NCBI GenBank assembly: GCA_964618455.1 | Contig: CAZUAQ010000031.1 | Span: forward strand, 1 to 64,000 | DNA from: CAZUAQ01 sp964618455 | Lineage (GTDB): Bacteria > Planctomycetota > Phycisphaerae > UBA1845 > PWPN01 | Direction: 5' to 3' | Length of the DNA: 64,000 nucleotides | Shown here: piece after piece, positions 35,838-45,261 of the stretch | Layout of the letters: every line of letters starts with the position of its first letter | Numbering within the stretch: the stretch's first letter is position 1 | Translations under genes and position numbers: made by a program | Notes under the pieces: model-generated | Databases searched by the model: none | What the model was told of the DNA's origin: nothing | The model's input: only the letters and a program-made list of their open reading frames with translations

Positions 35838-37361
35838 TCAGTGCTCATTCGCCAGGACCCAGGTGTCCTTGCTTCCTCCGCCCTGGGAGGAATTGACGAC
35901 GAGTGAGTTCTTTCTCAGCGCCACGCGCGTCAATCCACCGGGGACCACGAAGATGTCTTCCCCGTAAACGATGAACGGGCGCAAATCCACGTGGCGCCCC
36001 TCGAGGTGATGGTCCACCACCACCGGCACGCGCGAGAGGCTCAGCGTCGGCTGCGCGATATAGTTGCGCGGATTCTTCTGGATGCGGTTGGCGAATTCCC
36101 GATGCTCCGACGGCTCCGCGTGCGGCCCGATCAACATGCCGTAACCGCCTGACTCGGCGGCGGGTTTGACCACGAGCTTATCGAGATTGTCGAGCACGTG
36201 AGAGCGCTGCTTCTCGTCCCAGCAGAGGTAGGTCGGCACGTTCGGAATGATAGGGTCCTCGCCCAGATAGTACTTGATGATCTGCGGCACGTACGCGTAG
36301 ACGACCTTGTCGTCGGCCACGCCGGTGCCCGGGGCATTGGCCAGGGCCACATGGCCGGCGCGGTAGGCGTCCATGAGCCCAGGCACGCCGAGCATCGAAT
36401 CCTCGCGGAAGACCTCCGGGTCGAGGAAGGTATCGTCGATCCGTCGGTAAATGACGTCCACACGCTCGAGTCCCTGCGTGGAGCGGACGTGCACGTACCC
36501 GTCCTTCACGACGAGGTCCTGCCCTTCGACGAGATCGATACCCATCTGCTGCGCCAGGTACGAATGTTCGAAGTAGGCGGAGTTGTACACACCGGGGGTC
36601 AGCAGAGCGATTCGCTGATTGGATCCGGGATAAGTCCCGATATGCTCCAACGCCGCCAGCAAACGGCTGCAGTAGTTCTCCACGGGACGGATGTTGGACG
36701 AGACAAAGAGCTGCGGAAATATCTGCTTCATCAGGCGGCGGTTCTGCAGCACGTAGCTGACGCCGGAGGGGCAGCGAAGGTTGTCTTCGAGCACGTAGAT
36801 CTGCCCGTCGCTGTCCCGCACGAGGTCGGTGCCAGTGATGTGGCACCAGATACCGCGGGGTACCTTGAGACCATCGCACGGCGCGAGATACCCTGAGGAA
36901 CCGAGGACGATTTCTTTGGGAACGACGTTGTCCCTGAAGATCTTCTGATCGCCGTAGACGTCGGCGATGAAGAGATTCAATGCGTGGATACGCTGCTTGA
37001 GTCCGCGTTCAATCCAGTTCCATTCGTCGGCATTGATGATGCGCGGCAGAATATCAAAGGGGAAGATCCGCTCGACGGCACTCTCACCGTCATCGGAGTT
37101 CACGCGGAAGGTAATGCCCATCTGCATCAGGGCATGTTCGGCCGCCTGCTGGCGGTGAATCAGTTTTCCCTGGGCAAGGCTCAGAATTCGTTCATACAGC
37201 ACCTTGCAGCCCTGGCGGGGATCGCCGCTCTCGCTGAACATCTCGTCATAGAAGTCGTCAACGGCGTACTTGCCGAAGAGTCCGTGAAGGCGATTGGATG
37301 TGCCGTTTCCACCGGACGCTTGCGAAGCGCTCGATGATAAGGGTTGCGCTGCCTGGGACAT
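35838..37361 (-). CDS. Circularly permuted type-2 ATP-grasp protein
   Basis: This 507-residue protein belongs to the circularly permuted ATP-grasp family (DUF404/DUF407), which probably forms peptide bonds. Diagnostic parts are GLFGKYAVDDFYDEMFSESG, ERIFPFDILPRIINADEWN, YGDQKIFRDNVVPKEIV, a Mg/ATP-binding stretch IYVLEDNLRCPSGVSYVLQN, then VVKPAAESGGYGMLIGPHA. ATG 37361 is chosen because GAGGA lies about 8 bases upstream; ATG 37406 is possible but has a weaker site. It is first in the Anbu operon (ATP-grasp, alpha-E, Anbu). The transglutaminase-like protein often found in this cluster is absent here. Confidence 0.88.
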   Translation of the reverse strand: MSQAAQPLSSSASQASGGNGTSNRLHGLFGKYAVDDFYDEMFSESGDPRQGCKVLYERILSLAQGKLIHRQQAAEHALMQMGITFRVNSDDGESAVERIFPFDILPRIINADEWNWIERGLKQRIHALNLFIADVYGDQKIFRDNVVPKEIVLGSSGYLAPCDGLKVPRGIWCHITGTDLVRDSDGQIYVLEDNLRCPSGVSYVLQNRRLMKQIFPQLFVSSNIRPVENYCSRLLAALEHIGTYPGSNQRIALLTPGVYNSAYFEHSYLAQQMGIDLVEGQDLVVKDGYVHVRSTQGLERVDVIYRRIDDTFLDPEVFREDSMLGVPGLMDAYRAGHVALANAPGTGVADDKVVYAYVPQIIKYYLGEDPIIPNVPTYLCWDEKQRSHVLDNLDKLVVKPAAESGGYGMLIGPHAEPSEHREFANRIQKNPRNYIAQPTLSLSRVPVVVDHHLEGRHVDLRPFIVYGEDIFVVPGGLTRVALRKNSLVVNSSQGGGSKDTWVLANEH

Positions 37362-37586
37362 TGGGTTTTCCTCGCTGAGCCCGCTCTGTTGACGCTTAAG
37401 GAGCATGCAATCCACGTTCCATCCTGTCTTATTCCGGGATTCAGTCGTAACTTTAGTCAAGGAGGCAGCTTACGGATCAGTGTCAGCGGTGGCTTGTAGC
37501 TCCGGTGCGCTGACCGCATGCATGAGGGTGGGGGTTGCGCGAAGTGTGTGCAGTGCTCCACGCCGGTTCCTGGACAGGTGCCGAAC

Positions 37587-39164
37587 TCAATCGAGTCCGA
37601 GTTCCATCCAGCGCCGGGAGACCTGTTCCTTTATCGCTTCGCTCATCTCCAGTTCCATGGGCCATCGTCGGATGGTGCCTTCGCCGGGGATCTTTCGTGT
37701 GGCGTCAATGCCCAGCTTGCTGCCGGCGCCTTCGAAGGGGGAGGCGTGGTCGAGGATGTCGAGGGGGCCTTCGGCGATGAACGTATCCCGGCGTGGATCG
37801 ACGTTGGCGCAGAGGTGGAAGAGGACCTCCTGCTCGTTGTGCACGTCGACATGCTCATCCACGACGACGATGATCTTGCTGAAGGCCATCTGGCCCGCTC
37901 CCCAGATCGCGTGGACGACGCGGCGGGCCTGGTAGGGGTATTCCTTACGGATCTTCACGAAGACGCAGTTGTGAAAAGCGCCGAACATGGGGAGGTTGTA
38001 GTCGATGATGTCCGGTACGAGCATCTGCAGCAACGGGAGGAAGATTCGTTCCGTGGCTTTGCCGAGGGCGTAATCCTCCATGGGCGGCTTGCCGACGATG
38101 GTGGTGGGGTAGATGGGGTCGCGTCGATGGGTGATGGCAGAGACGCGGAAGACCGGGAACGGCGCGGAGAGCGAATAGAACCCCGTGTGATCGCCGAAGG
38201 GTCCTTCGATGAAGCGATCGGTGGGATGGGCGTGTCCCTCGATGACGATCTCGGCATTGGCGGGAACTTCGAGCGGAATCGTTTTGGCGGGCACGAGCTC
38301 GATGCCTGCGCCGTTCAGGAAGCCGGCAAAAAGCAACTCACTGACGGTGGGGGGCAGTGGACAGGTGGCGGCATAGGGAAGCACGGACTCCCCGCCCAGC
38401 ACGATAGCCATCGGCATGGGCTCGCCGCGCCGGGTCCACTTGCGGAAAATTCTTGCTCCGTCGTGATGGATGTGCCAGTGCGCGGCGCAGAGCTTCGGGC
38501 CGAACACCTGGATACGATACATGCCCACGTTCGTCACGTTCGATTCGGGATCGCGCGTGTAGATGCCCGCCAGCGTGATGTAGCGCCCCGTACGCCCGTC
38601 GGCGCCTTCGGCTTCTTCGATGGGAGCGGTGGGATTCAACTCGGGCGGTTCGGAGCCGAGGTCACCGTCATGAGGCCAGCACTGAATGATGGGCAGCGAA
38701 GTCAGGTCGGCATCGTCGGTATGGACCACCTCCTGGCAGATCCCGCGTTTGACGACCTTCGGCCCGAAGCCCGCCAGTTTGATGAGGTCGGGCAGCTTCT
38801 TCATCTTGGCCATGAGCGTGGTGGGCATCTCCGGCTTGATGAGTTGCTGCACGCGTTGCGCCAGGGCTTCAAGATCGTCGCAACCCAGTGCCATGCGCAC
38901 GCGCGCATAACTGCCGAAGGCGTTGATGAGCACGGGGAGATTCGACCCGATCACGTTCTCGAAGAGCAGGGCACGTCCCCCCTTGCCGCCATGGACGGGA
39001 TCGGTCTCGGGTGCCCCCGCCGAACCTTCCGGGCTGGGTGACTTCATCACGCGGTCGGCGATCTCTGCCAGTTCGAGAACCGGATCCACCTTCGCCTGGA
39101 TGCGTCGCAATTGATCCTTGGCTTCGAGGTCTTCCACGAATGCTCGTAAATCCGAATAGGCCAT
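37587..39164 (-). CDS. UbiD family decarboxylase
   Basis: This 525-residue protein resembles UbiD/MqnL-type non-oxidative decarboxylases that use prenylated FMN to remove a carboxylate from aromatic or unsaturated acids. Family stretches are LRAFVEDLEAKDQLRRI, LFENVIGSNLPVLINAFGS, YRIQVFGPKLCAAHWHIHHD, the acidic EGPFGDHTGFYS (a probable active-site Glu with following Asp/His), and FSKIIVVVDEHVDV. It might serve quinone biosynthesis (menaquinone) or aromatic acid metabolism. No UbiX, the prenyl-FMN synthase, is nearby. It starts 73 bp after the AsmA-like gene, on the same strand; whether they share a promoter is unclear. Confidence 0.83.
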   Translation of the reverse strand: MAYSDLRAFVEDLEAKDQLRRIQAKVDPVLELAEIADRVMKSPSPEGSAGAPETDPVHGGKGGRALLFENVIGSNLPVLINAFGSYARVRMALGCDDLEALAQRVQQLIKPEMPTTLMAKMKKLPDLIKLAGFGPKVVKRGICQEVVHTDDADLTSLPIIQCWPHDGDLGSEPPELNPTAPIEEAEGADGRTGRYITLAGIYTRDPESNVTNVGMYRIQVFGPKLCAAHWHIHHDGARIFRKWTRRGEPMPMAIVLGGESVLPYAATCPLPPTVSELLFAGFLNGAGIELVPAKTIPLEVPANAEIVIEGHAHPTDRFIEGPFGDHTGFYSLSAPFPVFRVSAITHRRDPIYPTTIVGKPPMEDYALGKATERIFLPLLQMLVPDIIDYNLPMFGAFHNCVFVKIRKEYPYQARRVVHAIWGAGQMAFSKIIVVVDEHVDVHNEQEVLFHLCANVDPRRDTFIAEGPLDILDHASPFEGAGSKLGIDATRKIPGEGTIRRWPMELEMSEAIKEQVSRRWMELGLD

Positions 39165-39237
39165 GGGCGCGTTGACTCCGTACCTGCGTGTAAATTCACT
39201 TCCGAGTCAGGATAATAAGGCCGCGATCGGCGTGAGG

Positions 39238-42200
39238 CTATTCCGCCTCCTTCGCCTTGCGGACGACGGCATGATAGGCGGTCACGACCGGGTTGTTCTT
39301 GATGAAGATGGTATCGAGGATCTTGGCCGAGGTCTCGTAGGTGATGCGTTCGTTCGCCAGTGTACCGTCCGGCTGGGCAACCCCGGACTTCACGAAGAGC
39401 GGGATGCGGCCCTGTCCTGTTTCCATCCAGTACTTGCTGTCAAAATCTGCGAGAAGATCGATACCGACCTGGTACTTCATGCGCTGATCGGGATCGGAGT
39501 AGCCGTCCATGTAGATGTTGTAGAACTTGCCCTGAAGAATCATTCGATGGCGGATGCGCCCGCTGGAGAGCTTCTCGAACCAGGAGTGCAGGTAGTCGAA
39601 GTCGTAATGCGTCAGGTTCAGCTTGGGGAAGATGCGCGTCAGCCATTTCGGCGCGGATCGCCCGGAAAGCACACCGCCCTCGATAATGAGTTCGCCCTCG
39701 CCGACCTGGGGATTGGCCTCCTCGGCACGGGGAAAGAGCTTCTGATATGTCTCGTCGATAATCGTCAGGGGCCCCTCCGCGGTCATCCCCGGAAAGGACT
39801 GTCGCAGGTAGGCGTTGACCAGCGGGCCGGGTTCGAGGCGCTTGGCTTCGTAGGTGAGGTGGTACTGCGGATCGTCCACGTTGAAATCGGTCACCATCTC
39901 GCCGCGTACGTCTCCGCCGTCGGCCAGGGCGCTGAAGGTGAAATTGAATTCACCGCCGGTCAGATCGGCAGCGGCGCTGACCGCGTCCACCTCCGCATGA
40001 ACATTGGGCGGAAGGATCACCGCCAGCGCATCCATATGCGCATTCAATCGAAGGTCGTGCTCCCGGACATAAGCGAGAAAAGCCGGAACCCACGGAGGCC
40101 GCCCGTCCACCAGCGAAGAATTCTCGCCGGCGGGCAGGGTCGATGGTCGTTCTGGTAACGCGCTGCGGACCTTGCCCCAATCTTCCTTGAGCGTCGGAAC
40201 GTCTAGTCGACGGCAGGCCAGTCCGACGTAACCGGGTTTTCCTTTGGGATGTCGCGCGAGATCGGCGGAGAGATTGCCGAGGCTCGAGCCGAATTGCCAT
40301 GCGAGCTGGTCTGCTTGAATGCGTTGATCATCCCATTCGAGGGCGCCGTCCAGCGCGAATTCGACATCGGCTTTCGTGAGGGACACGTCGTTCATCGTGA
40401 TCATGCCGGAGTCCGCACTCCATCGGCCTTGGCGGCAGCTCCAGAGGGATTGGGCGATCAGTTCTCCGCTGGCGGTATCGGCGAGCTGTGAACGTGGCGC
40501 CAGGACGGTATTCAGATCCTCCACTGAGAGCCCGATGTCGATCTCGCCGTCCTCGATCAGGATGTCGCTCCCGTGGGATGCGATTGTCCACTGGCCCGAG
40601 GCGAGGAAATCCGCGCCGTGCATGGACAGCCGGGCGTCGTCCAGAGTGTACGACACTCGGCCTGACGTGTCGCGCGTCAGTTCCAGGGTCCCGATGGCAT
40701 CCAGAGGTTGTCCAAATGATTTGGCCTCGCGCCGATGCCAAACGAGATTCAGCGGTGTGTCCCAACTCAGCCGGGAGGCATCGGCGTCCCACGTCAGCGT
40801 CAGTCGCTGAGGGTCGAAGGTCAGGCCACACGAAGTGGAGAGGTGCCCCTGGGCCTGCCAGCGATCAAGTTCCTGTTTCAGTTCGGGATGCTGATCGGTC
40901 AGAGCGGACATACGTCCGATGCGTGCATTCACGTCGATCTGCCCGGAGGGGGTTTTCACGGCAAACCATTGCTGTGCGATGCCTGCCGGCGTCCGTTCCA
41001 TTTCCCGCACGTTTGATCGATTTTCGTCTGCAAGGCTCAACGTCAGATCGCCCGCAATCGAATCGAGTTGCGTATCGTCCAGCGTGAACGTGCCGTCATG
41101 AATCTCCAGGGTGTACACGCTTGGCTGCATCTGTCGCGTCGTCCAGGAGGTCGTCAGTCGGCTCGATACGTCCATCGGTTTGAGCAAGGGTGTCTCGCCG
41201 GGAATGAGGAACTGAGCCGCATCCGCATTGCATGCGAGGCGTCCGAATTGTTCATCAGGGGTCGACATCCAATCCAGGTGCACCTCCGCGTCTCCTTTGA
41301 CACGGTACTCCTTCAGCAGTGGTGCGAGAATGGGAAGCTCTTCGCCAAGTCGCGTGATCTCATCGAACTCGGCATCGATGATGACGGTTCGCAGCGGGGC
41401 AATACTGCCGGCCGGAGCGGAGGATTCCGTCATGGCGGCGTCGATCGTGGCTGCGGGATGATTCAGGTGGACTCGCACGGACTGCTCGGTGCCCCGGAGG
41501 ATCCGGCGGTGCTCATGCTCAGCCATGATGCGGAGAGGGCGGCCCCGGGATCGACTCACTACTTCCGGCATGCTCAGCGTCAGGTCGTCGGCCACGAGTT
41601 CAAGGCGGTGACGAAGATAAGTTTCGTCCGGCGACGTCGATGCCGTCCCGGAGAATGTCGCATTGACATTGCCGGACAGCTCGAGGTCGGCACGGTTCAG
41701 CCATCGCGCCAGCAGTGGGCTGCGTTGAATAGCCTTCTCGATGCTTGCGATAGTCAGCGGCAATGTCCACTCCACGTCGCCTTCGAATCCGCCTTGTCGC
41801 GTCGGGGCGTTCGTCGTGGGTGCGAGTCGGAATTTCACGGGGATGCGGCCGGGCGTGGTCGCGAGTCGGAAGTCTCCCTGGCTGAATTCCAGCAGCGGCA
41901 GTTCGATCCGATCGAAAGGGGCTCGGGGCAGGACGGTCTCCAGGCGGGCGAGAAGGACTTCACCTTCCGGTTTCAACCAGTACTCACCCGCGTGGAGAGA
42001 AGTCTGGGTGTCGGCATGAAGCTCCACGGCCAATGTGACATCTTGCGGAATGCCCTCAGGATCGTTGCGAGGTTCGGCGCGCAAATCGAGGGCGAACCCG
42101 CCACTCCATTGATCGGCATCGACCCAGCGCTCGAAGAGGGGGATATCCGATATGACCCGTTCGATGGCGGACGTGTGAATCGAGAGGCGGGAGGGCGATA

Positions 42201-43650
42201 CGGTCGCCGCAGCGAGGAGCGACTCGGTGGATATCGGGTTCCAGGCATGGACCGACCACTCGACATCGGAGTTGAACTCGACCGTCGTCTGATCAAGATT
42301 GCATTTGAGATGCGAAAGTACGACGTGACCTTCCCGCCGATCGAGCACGACCTTGGCGTGCAGATCTTTGTGCACACCCTCATGCAGATGCATCAGCTTG
42401 GCGTCCTCCTCGCGCCAGATCCAGGAGGAAGCTGATCCGTCCAGGGCGAGGTTGAGGCGATCCTGCGTACCGGAGGGATCAAGGGAGAGCGCGAAGGTCG
42501 CCTGGCCTTCGACCTCCAGCCCGGCCTGGGCCAACAGGGTCGCCACGGTCGGGAACTCCCTCATGAACTGGCTGAAATCCTTCACACGGCCTTCGACATG
42601 GATTTGAAACGGCTCGACCCCGATCTGGTCGATCAGCATGGTCGGTCCGGGCAGATCCTCGGGACGGGCAACGCGCAGTCCCGGGGATTCAAACTCGAAG
42701 TCGTCAAGCAGCAATTCCTCAGTGGCGGGGTTGAACTGCCCACGCGAGGTAATTCGCGCATCGGGGATGCGACTCTCTGAGGCCTCGCCCTTCCACGCCA
42801 TGCTCACGCCATTCAGTGTGACATCCAGTTCGTACTGAAGTTTCATGGACGCCGGTGTGATCAGTTCGAGATCCCCCGAGGTCTGCCCGCTCATCTTCTT
42901 GATAGGCAGTTCGCTGACCAGCGGGCCGGGGAGGGCATCGAGAACGAGATTGTTCCATGCGATACGCGTTTCGCCGTGAAAGGTCACTGCGCGATTGATC
43001 TGCGGGACGGTTATGCGCGACTGGACGGAAAAGCTATCCAGGATGCCTTCGGCGCTTGTCTCGTCGCCGTGCGTACTGCCTTCAACCTCGACCAGCCCCT
43101 TGTCGGGATCGATGCTGCACTGCACGCGTTTGAGTCCGAAGACTTGGTTGCCTTCGGGCATATGCAGGTGACAAGCAGGATCAATCAGCAGGAATTCGAA
43201 CGCCGGGAGCTGGTTGCTCTCTCCTATCTCCTGGAGGTTGGTGAGCCTGCCCTGATCGTCGAAGGCGAGCCAGACGCTCGGTTCCATCATCTCGATCCGG
43301 TCGACGCGCCCCGTCCACGCGGTGCGCAGAGGCGTGAAACCGCACGTCAACTTGCCGACGCTGACGAAATGGGGGAAGGCCTGATTCGGGGCGGCCTCGA
43401 TGGTCAGGTCTTCGAACTGGATGCCTTCGCTCCAGCTGAGGGTGACGCGACCGACGCTCGCCTTCCGTCCCAGTCCATCGCTGAGCTGATTGCACAGGCG
43501 CTGGCCGATCCAGCCCGTCGGCAGCCACCAGGGCAGGGTCAGGTAGCCGGTCGCCAGGACACTCAGGAAGATGGCGAGCGCGCGGAGGACACGTCGACGC
43601 CACAGGGGCCGCCGGTCCACGAATCCGTTGCTGTCGCCTGAGGTCGCCAT
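39238..43650 (-). CDS. Giant AsmA-like membrane-anchored protein
   Basis: This 1470-residue protein has one N-terminal membrane helix (RALAIFLSVLATGYLTLPWW) followed by a long, repetitive beta-rich body, as in AsmA/YhdP/TamB proteins that move lipids between membranes. The first domain has the AsmA theme IGQRLCNQLSDGLGRKASVGRVTLSW, then SEGIQFEDLTIEA. The C-terminal 130 residues (about 1330-1450, VGEGELIIEGGVLSGRSAP to KYQVGIDLLADFDSKYW) resemble an AsmA-like C-terminal region. No catalytic motif is visible. The length exceeds most AsmA proteins and is nearer to YhdP. It fits a diderm envelope; a lipid-transport role is inferred. Confidence 0.6.
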   Translation of the reverse strand: MATSGDSNGFVDRRPLWRRRVLRALAIFLSVLATGYLTLPWWLPTGWIGQRLCNQLSDGLGRKASVGRVTLSWSEGIQFEDLTIEAAPNQAFPHFVSVGKLTCGFTPLRTAWTGRVDRIEMMEPSVWLAFDDQGRLTNLQEIGESNQLPAFEFLLIDPACHLHMPEGNQVFGLKRVQCSIDPDKGLVEVEGSTHGDETSAEGILDSFSVQSRITVPQINRAVTFHGETRIAWNNLVLDALPGPLVSELPIKKMSGQTSGDLELITPASMKLQYELDVTLNGVSMAWKGEASESRIPDARITSRGQFNPATEELLLDDFEFESPGLRVARPEDLPGPTMLIDQIGVEPFQIHVEGRVKDFSQFMREFPTVATLLAQAGLEVEGQATFALSLDPSGTQDRLNLALDGSASSWIWREEDAKLMHLHEGVHKDLHAKVVLDRREGHVVLSHLKCNLDQTTVEFNSDVEWSVHAWNPISTESLLAAATVSPSRLSIHTSAIERVISDIPLFERWVDADQWSGGFALDLRAEPRNDPEGIPQDVTLAVELHADTQTSLHAGEYWLKPEGEVLLARLETVLPRAPFDRIELPLLEFSQGDFRLATTPGRIPVKFRLAPTTNAPTRQGGFEGDVEWTLPLTIASIEKAIQRSPLLARWLNRADLELSGNVNATFSGTASTSPDETYLRHRLELVADDLTLSMPEVVSRSRGRPLRIMAEHEHRRILRGTEQSVRVHLNHPAATIDAAMTESSAPAGSIAPLRTVIIDAEFDEITRLGEELPILAPLLKEYRVKGDAEVHLDWMSTPDEQFGRLACNADAAQFLIPGETPLLKPMDVSSRLTTSWTTRQMQPSVYTLEIHDGTFTLDDTQLDSIAGDLTLSLADENRSNVREMERTPAGIAQQWFAVKTPSGQIDVNARIGRMSALTDQHPELKQELDRWQAQGHLSTSCGLTFDPQRLTLTWDADASRLSWDTPLNLVWHRREAKSFGQPLDAIGTLELTRDTSGRVSYTLDDARLSMHGADFLASGQWTIASHGSDILIEDGEIDIGLSVEDLNTVLAPRSQLADTASGELIAQSLWSCRQGRWSADSGMITMNDVSLTKADVEFALDGALEWDDQRIQADQLAWQFGSSLGNLSADLARHPKGKPGYVGLACRRLDVPTLKEDWGKVRSALPERPSTLPAGENSSLVDGRPPWVPAFLAYVREHDLRLNAHMDALAVILPPNVHAEVDAVSAAADLTGGEFNFTFSALADGGDVRGEMVTDFNVDDPQYHLTYEAKRLEPGPLVNAYLRQSFPGMTAEGPLTIIDETYQKLFPRAEEANPQVGEGELIIEGGVLSGRSAPKWLTRIFPKLNLTHYDFDYLHSWFEKLSSGRIRHRMILQGKFYNIYMDGYSDPDQRMKYQVGIDLLADFDSKYWMETGQGRIPLFVKSGVAQPDGTLANERITYETSAKILDTIFIKNNPVVTAYHAVVRKAKEAE

Positions 43651-43800
43651 CAGTTACTCGTCCCGGTGCGGTGGCATGATTCAGGAAGTGATTTTAACCT
43701 TGCCTGGTGATTTCGGCTACGTTCTTGTCGTTCTTCCGGGCTGCGGATATAAACACAACCTGCTGTATCGCCGCCATTTTCGGATGAGAGCGAGGTTCGC

Positions 43801-44283
43801 GTGCGAATCGGAATCATCTCCGACACACACGATCGACTTCCCGCGTTGGATCGCGGGTTGGAGGAACTGAAGGCGCGCGATATTCAGGCGATCATTCATC
43901 CCGGTGACGTGATCGCGCCGTTCGCCGCCAAGCGTCTGCTCGCCTGGGCCGGGCCGCTGCACATCGTCTACGGGAATAACGACGGCGAACGCGCAGGACT
44001 GAAGAATGTCCTCCCGCAGATCCAGGACGGACCGCTGTGGGTGAATGTGGAAGGGTGTCGTATTCTGGTCCATCACTTCATCGACTGGTGCGATCCCGAG
44101 GACGTGGCATCGGCTGATGTGACCATCACCGGACACACGCACGAGGTGGTCGTGGACCGGCGGGGCGATCGACTGATCTTCAATCCGGGCGAGTGTTGCG
44201 GGTGGCTGACCGGGCGTTGCACGGTGGCGGTGCTGGAGACCGAGACGCGCGAAGTGGACGTGATTGAGGTGGGACGTGATTGA
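43801..44283 (+). CDS. YfcE/MJ0936-type metallophosphodiesterase
   Basis: This 160-residue protein is a compact calcineurin-fold phosphodiesterase. All metal-ligand motifs are present: MRIGIISDTHDRL (D-x-H), IHPGDVI (G-D), YGNNDGER (G-N-x-D), HHF, and GHTH in TITGHTHEVVVD. The start is GTG 43801, with GAGCGAGG upstream. Family members hydrolyse cyclic or model phosphodiesters; the natural substrate is unknown. It is divergent from the AsmA-like gene and only 9 bp precede the PEGA gene, so the two downstream genes probably form an operon. Confidence 0.87.
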   Translation: MRIGIISDTHDRLPALDRGLEELKARDIQAIIHPGDVIAPFAAKRLLAWAGPLHIVYGNNDGERAGLKNVLPQIQDGPLWVNVEGCRILVHHFIDWCDPEDVASADVTITGHTHEVVVDRRGDRLIFNPGECCGWLTGRCTVAVLETETREVDVIEVGRD

Positions 44284-44292
44284 GGTGAAGGT

Positions 44293-44718
44293 GTGAGCAA
44301 TCGCAGGACTCGATATCGCTGGGTGGTTCTCTTCGGGGCGGCGTTAATGGTGCCGGCATGGACCGGGTGCGTCCGCCGGAATCTGACCATACGCACCGAC
44401 CCGCAGGAGGCCCGAGTTTACCTGAACGACCGGATGGTCGGCACAAGCCCGGTGACGGTAGGATTCACGTGGTACGGGGATTACGACGTGGTTCTCCGCA
44501 AGGAGGGCTATGAGACTCTGAAGACGAACTTCCGGGTCCAGGCCCCGTGGTATCAGCTTCCGCCATTTGACTTCGTGGCCGAGACGATGGTTCCCGGCAC
44601 GATCGAGGACAACCATGAAGCCAGTTTCACGCTGACGCCCGCCGAGCCGGTCGATCACGAGGCCTTGGTGGAGACGGCGGCCGCTTTCCGGGAGGAAGCG
44701 ATCTTCGGCAGCGAGTGA
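44293..44718 (+). CDS. PEGA-domain lipoprotein
   Basis: This 141-residue protein has a signal peptide ending in a lipobox-like WTGC (MVPAWTGCVRR), so it is probably a lipoprotein. The mature region is a PEGA domain (NLTIRTDPQEARVYLNDRMV, GTSPVTVGFTWYGDYDVVLR, KEGYETLK), a small beta-sandwich found in surface and envelope proteins. The start is GTG 44293 with GAGGTGAAG just upstream. It follows the phosphodiesterase by 9 bp. The tail has an acidic helix (ALVETAAAFREEA). Function unknown; a structural or binding role in the envelope is likely. Confidence 0.78.
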   Translation: MSNRRTRYRWVVLFGAALMVPAWTGCVRRNLTIRTDPQEARVYLNDRMVGTSPVTVGFTWYGDYDVVLRKEGYETLKTNFRVQAPWYQLPPFDFVAETMVPGTIEDNHEASFTLTPAEPVDHEALVETAAAFREEAIFGSE

Positions 44719-44825
44719 ATCAAGCCCGGGGAGGACGGTGTGGCGTCCCAGGGGGCTTCCGGGCGGGGGGGCGACCCCCTTGAGCACGTGAAAGGTTCTA
44801 TACCGCCTGGCGGCGCACCAGCACT

Positions 44826-44854
44826 TGACGCGCCGTGTAACACTCGATTTAATG
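44826..44854 (+). promoter_or_regulatory. Sigma-70-like promoter of tRNA-Ala
   Basis: TTGACG (44826-44831) and TTTAAT (44849-44854) are spaced exactly 17 bp, upstream of the tRNA-Ala by about 90 bases. The 5/6 match of the -35 and optimal spacing support it. Confidence 0.5.
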
Positions 44855-44943
44855 AGAGTTTCGCGAGGGAACGGCGGCCATGCCGAGACCCCTCGCTGTT
44901 GAAGACCCGTGGTTGAAACGGGACGGGACAGCTTCCAAGCTTC

Positions 44944-45016
<73 letters not shown>

Positions 45017-45261
45017 TCCGTAAGGGCTTGCAATCTATAGGGTTGTGAGCCTTCTTCTTTTTGGGGTATCTTTCAATCCCTGACCTATTCTGTGCCTTTC
45101 TGACGCTTGCGTGGTGGGGGGGCGGCGATGTTTCTGTAGAGCAGGAAGTTTGGACGAGAACTGAAATGATGTTACGCGCCATTTACGATTGAGCGCTCAT
45201 CCGAAGGGTATTCTACAGGGAGGTGATTGTTCACGATGTCCCGACCCAAGGAGGACCGTTC

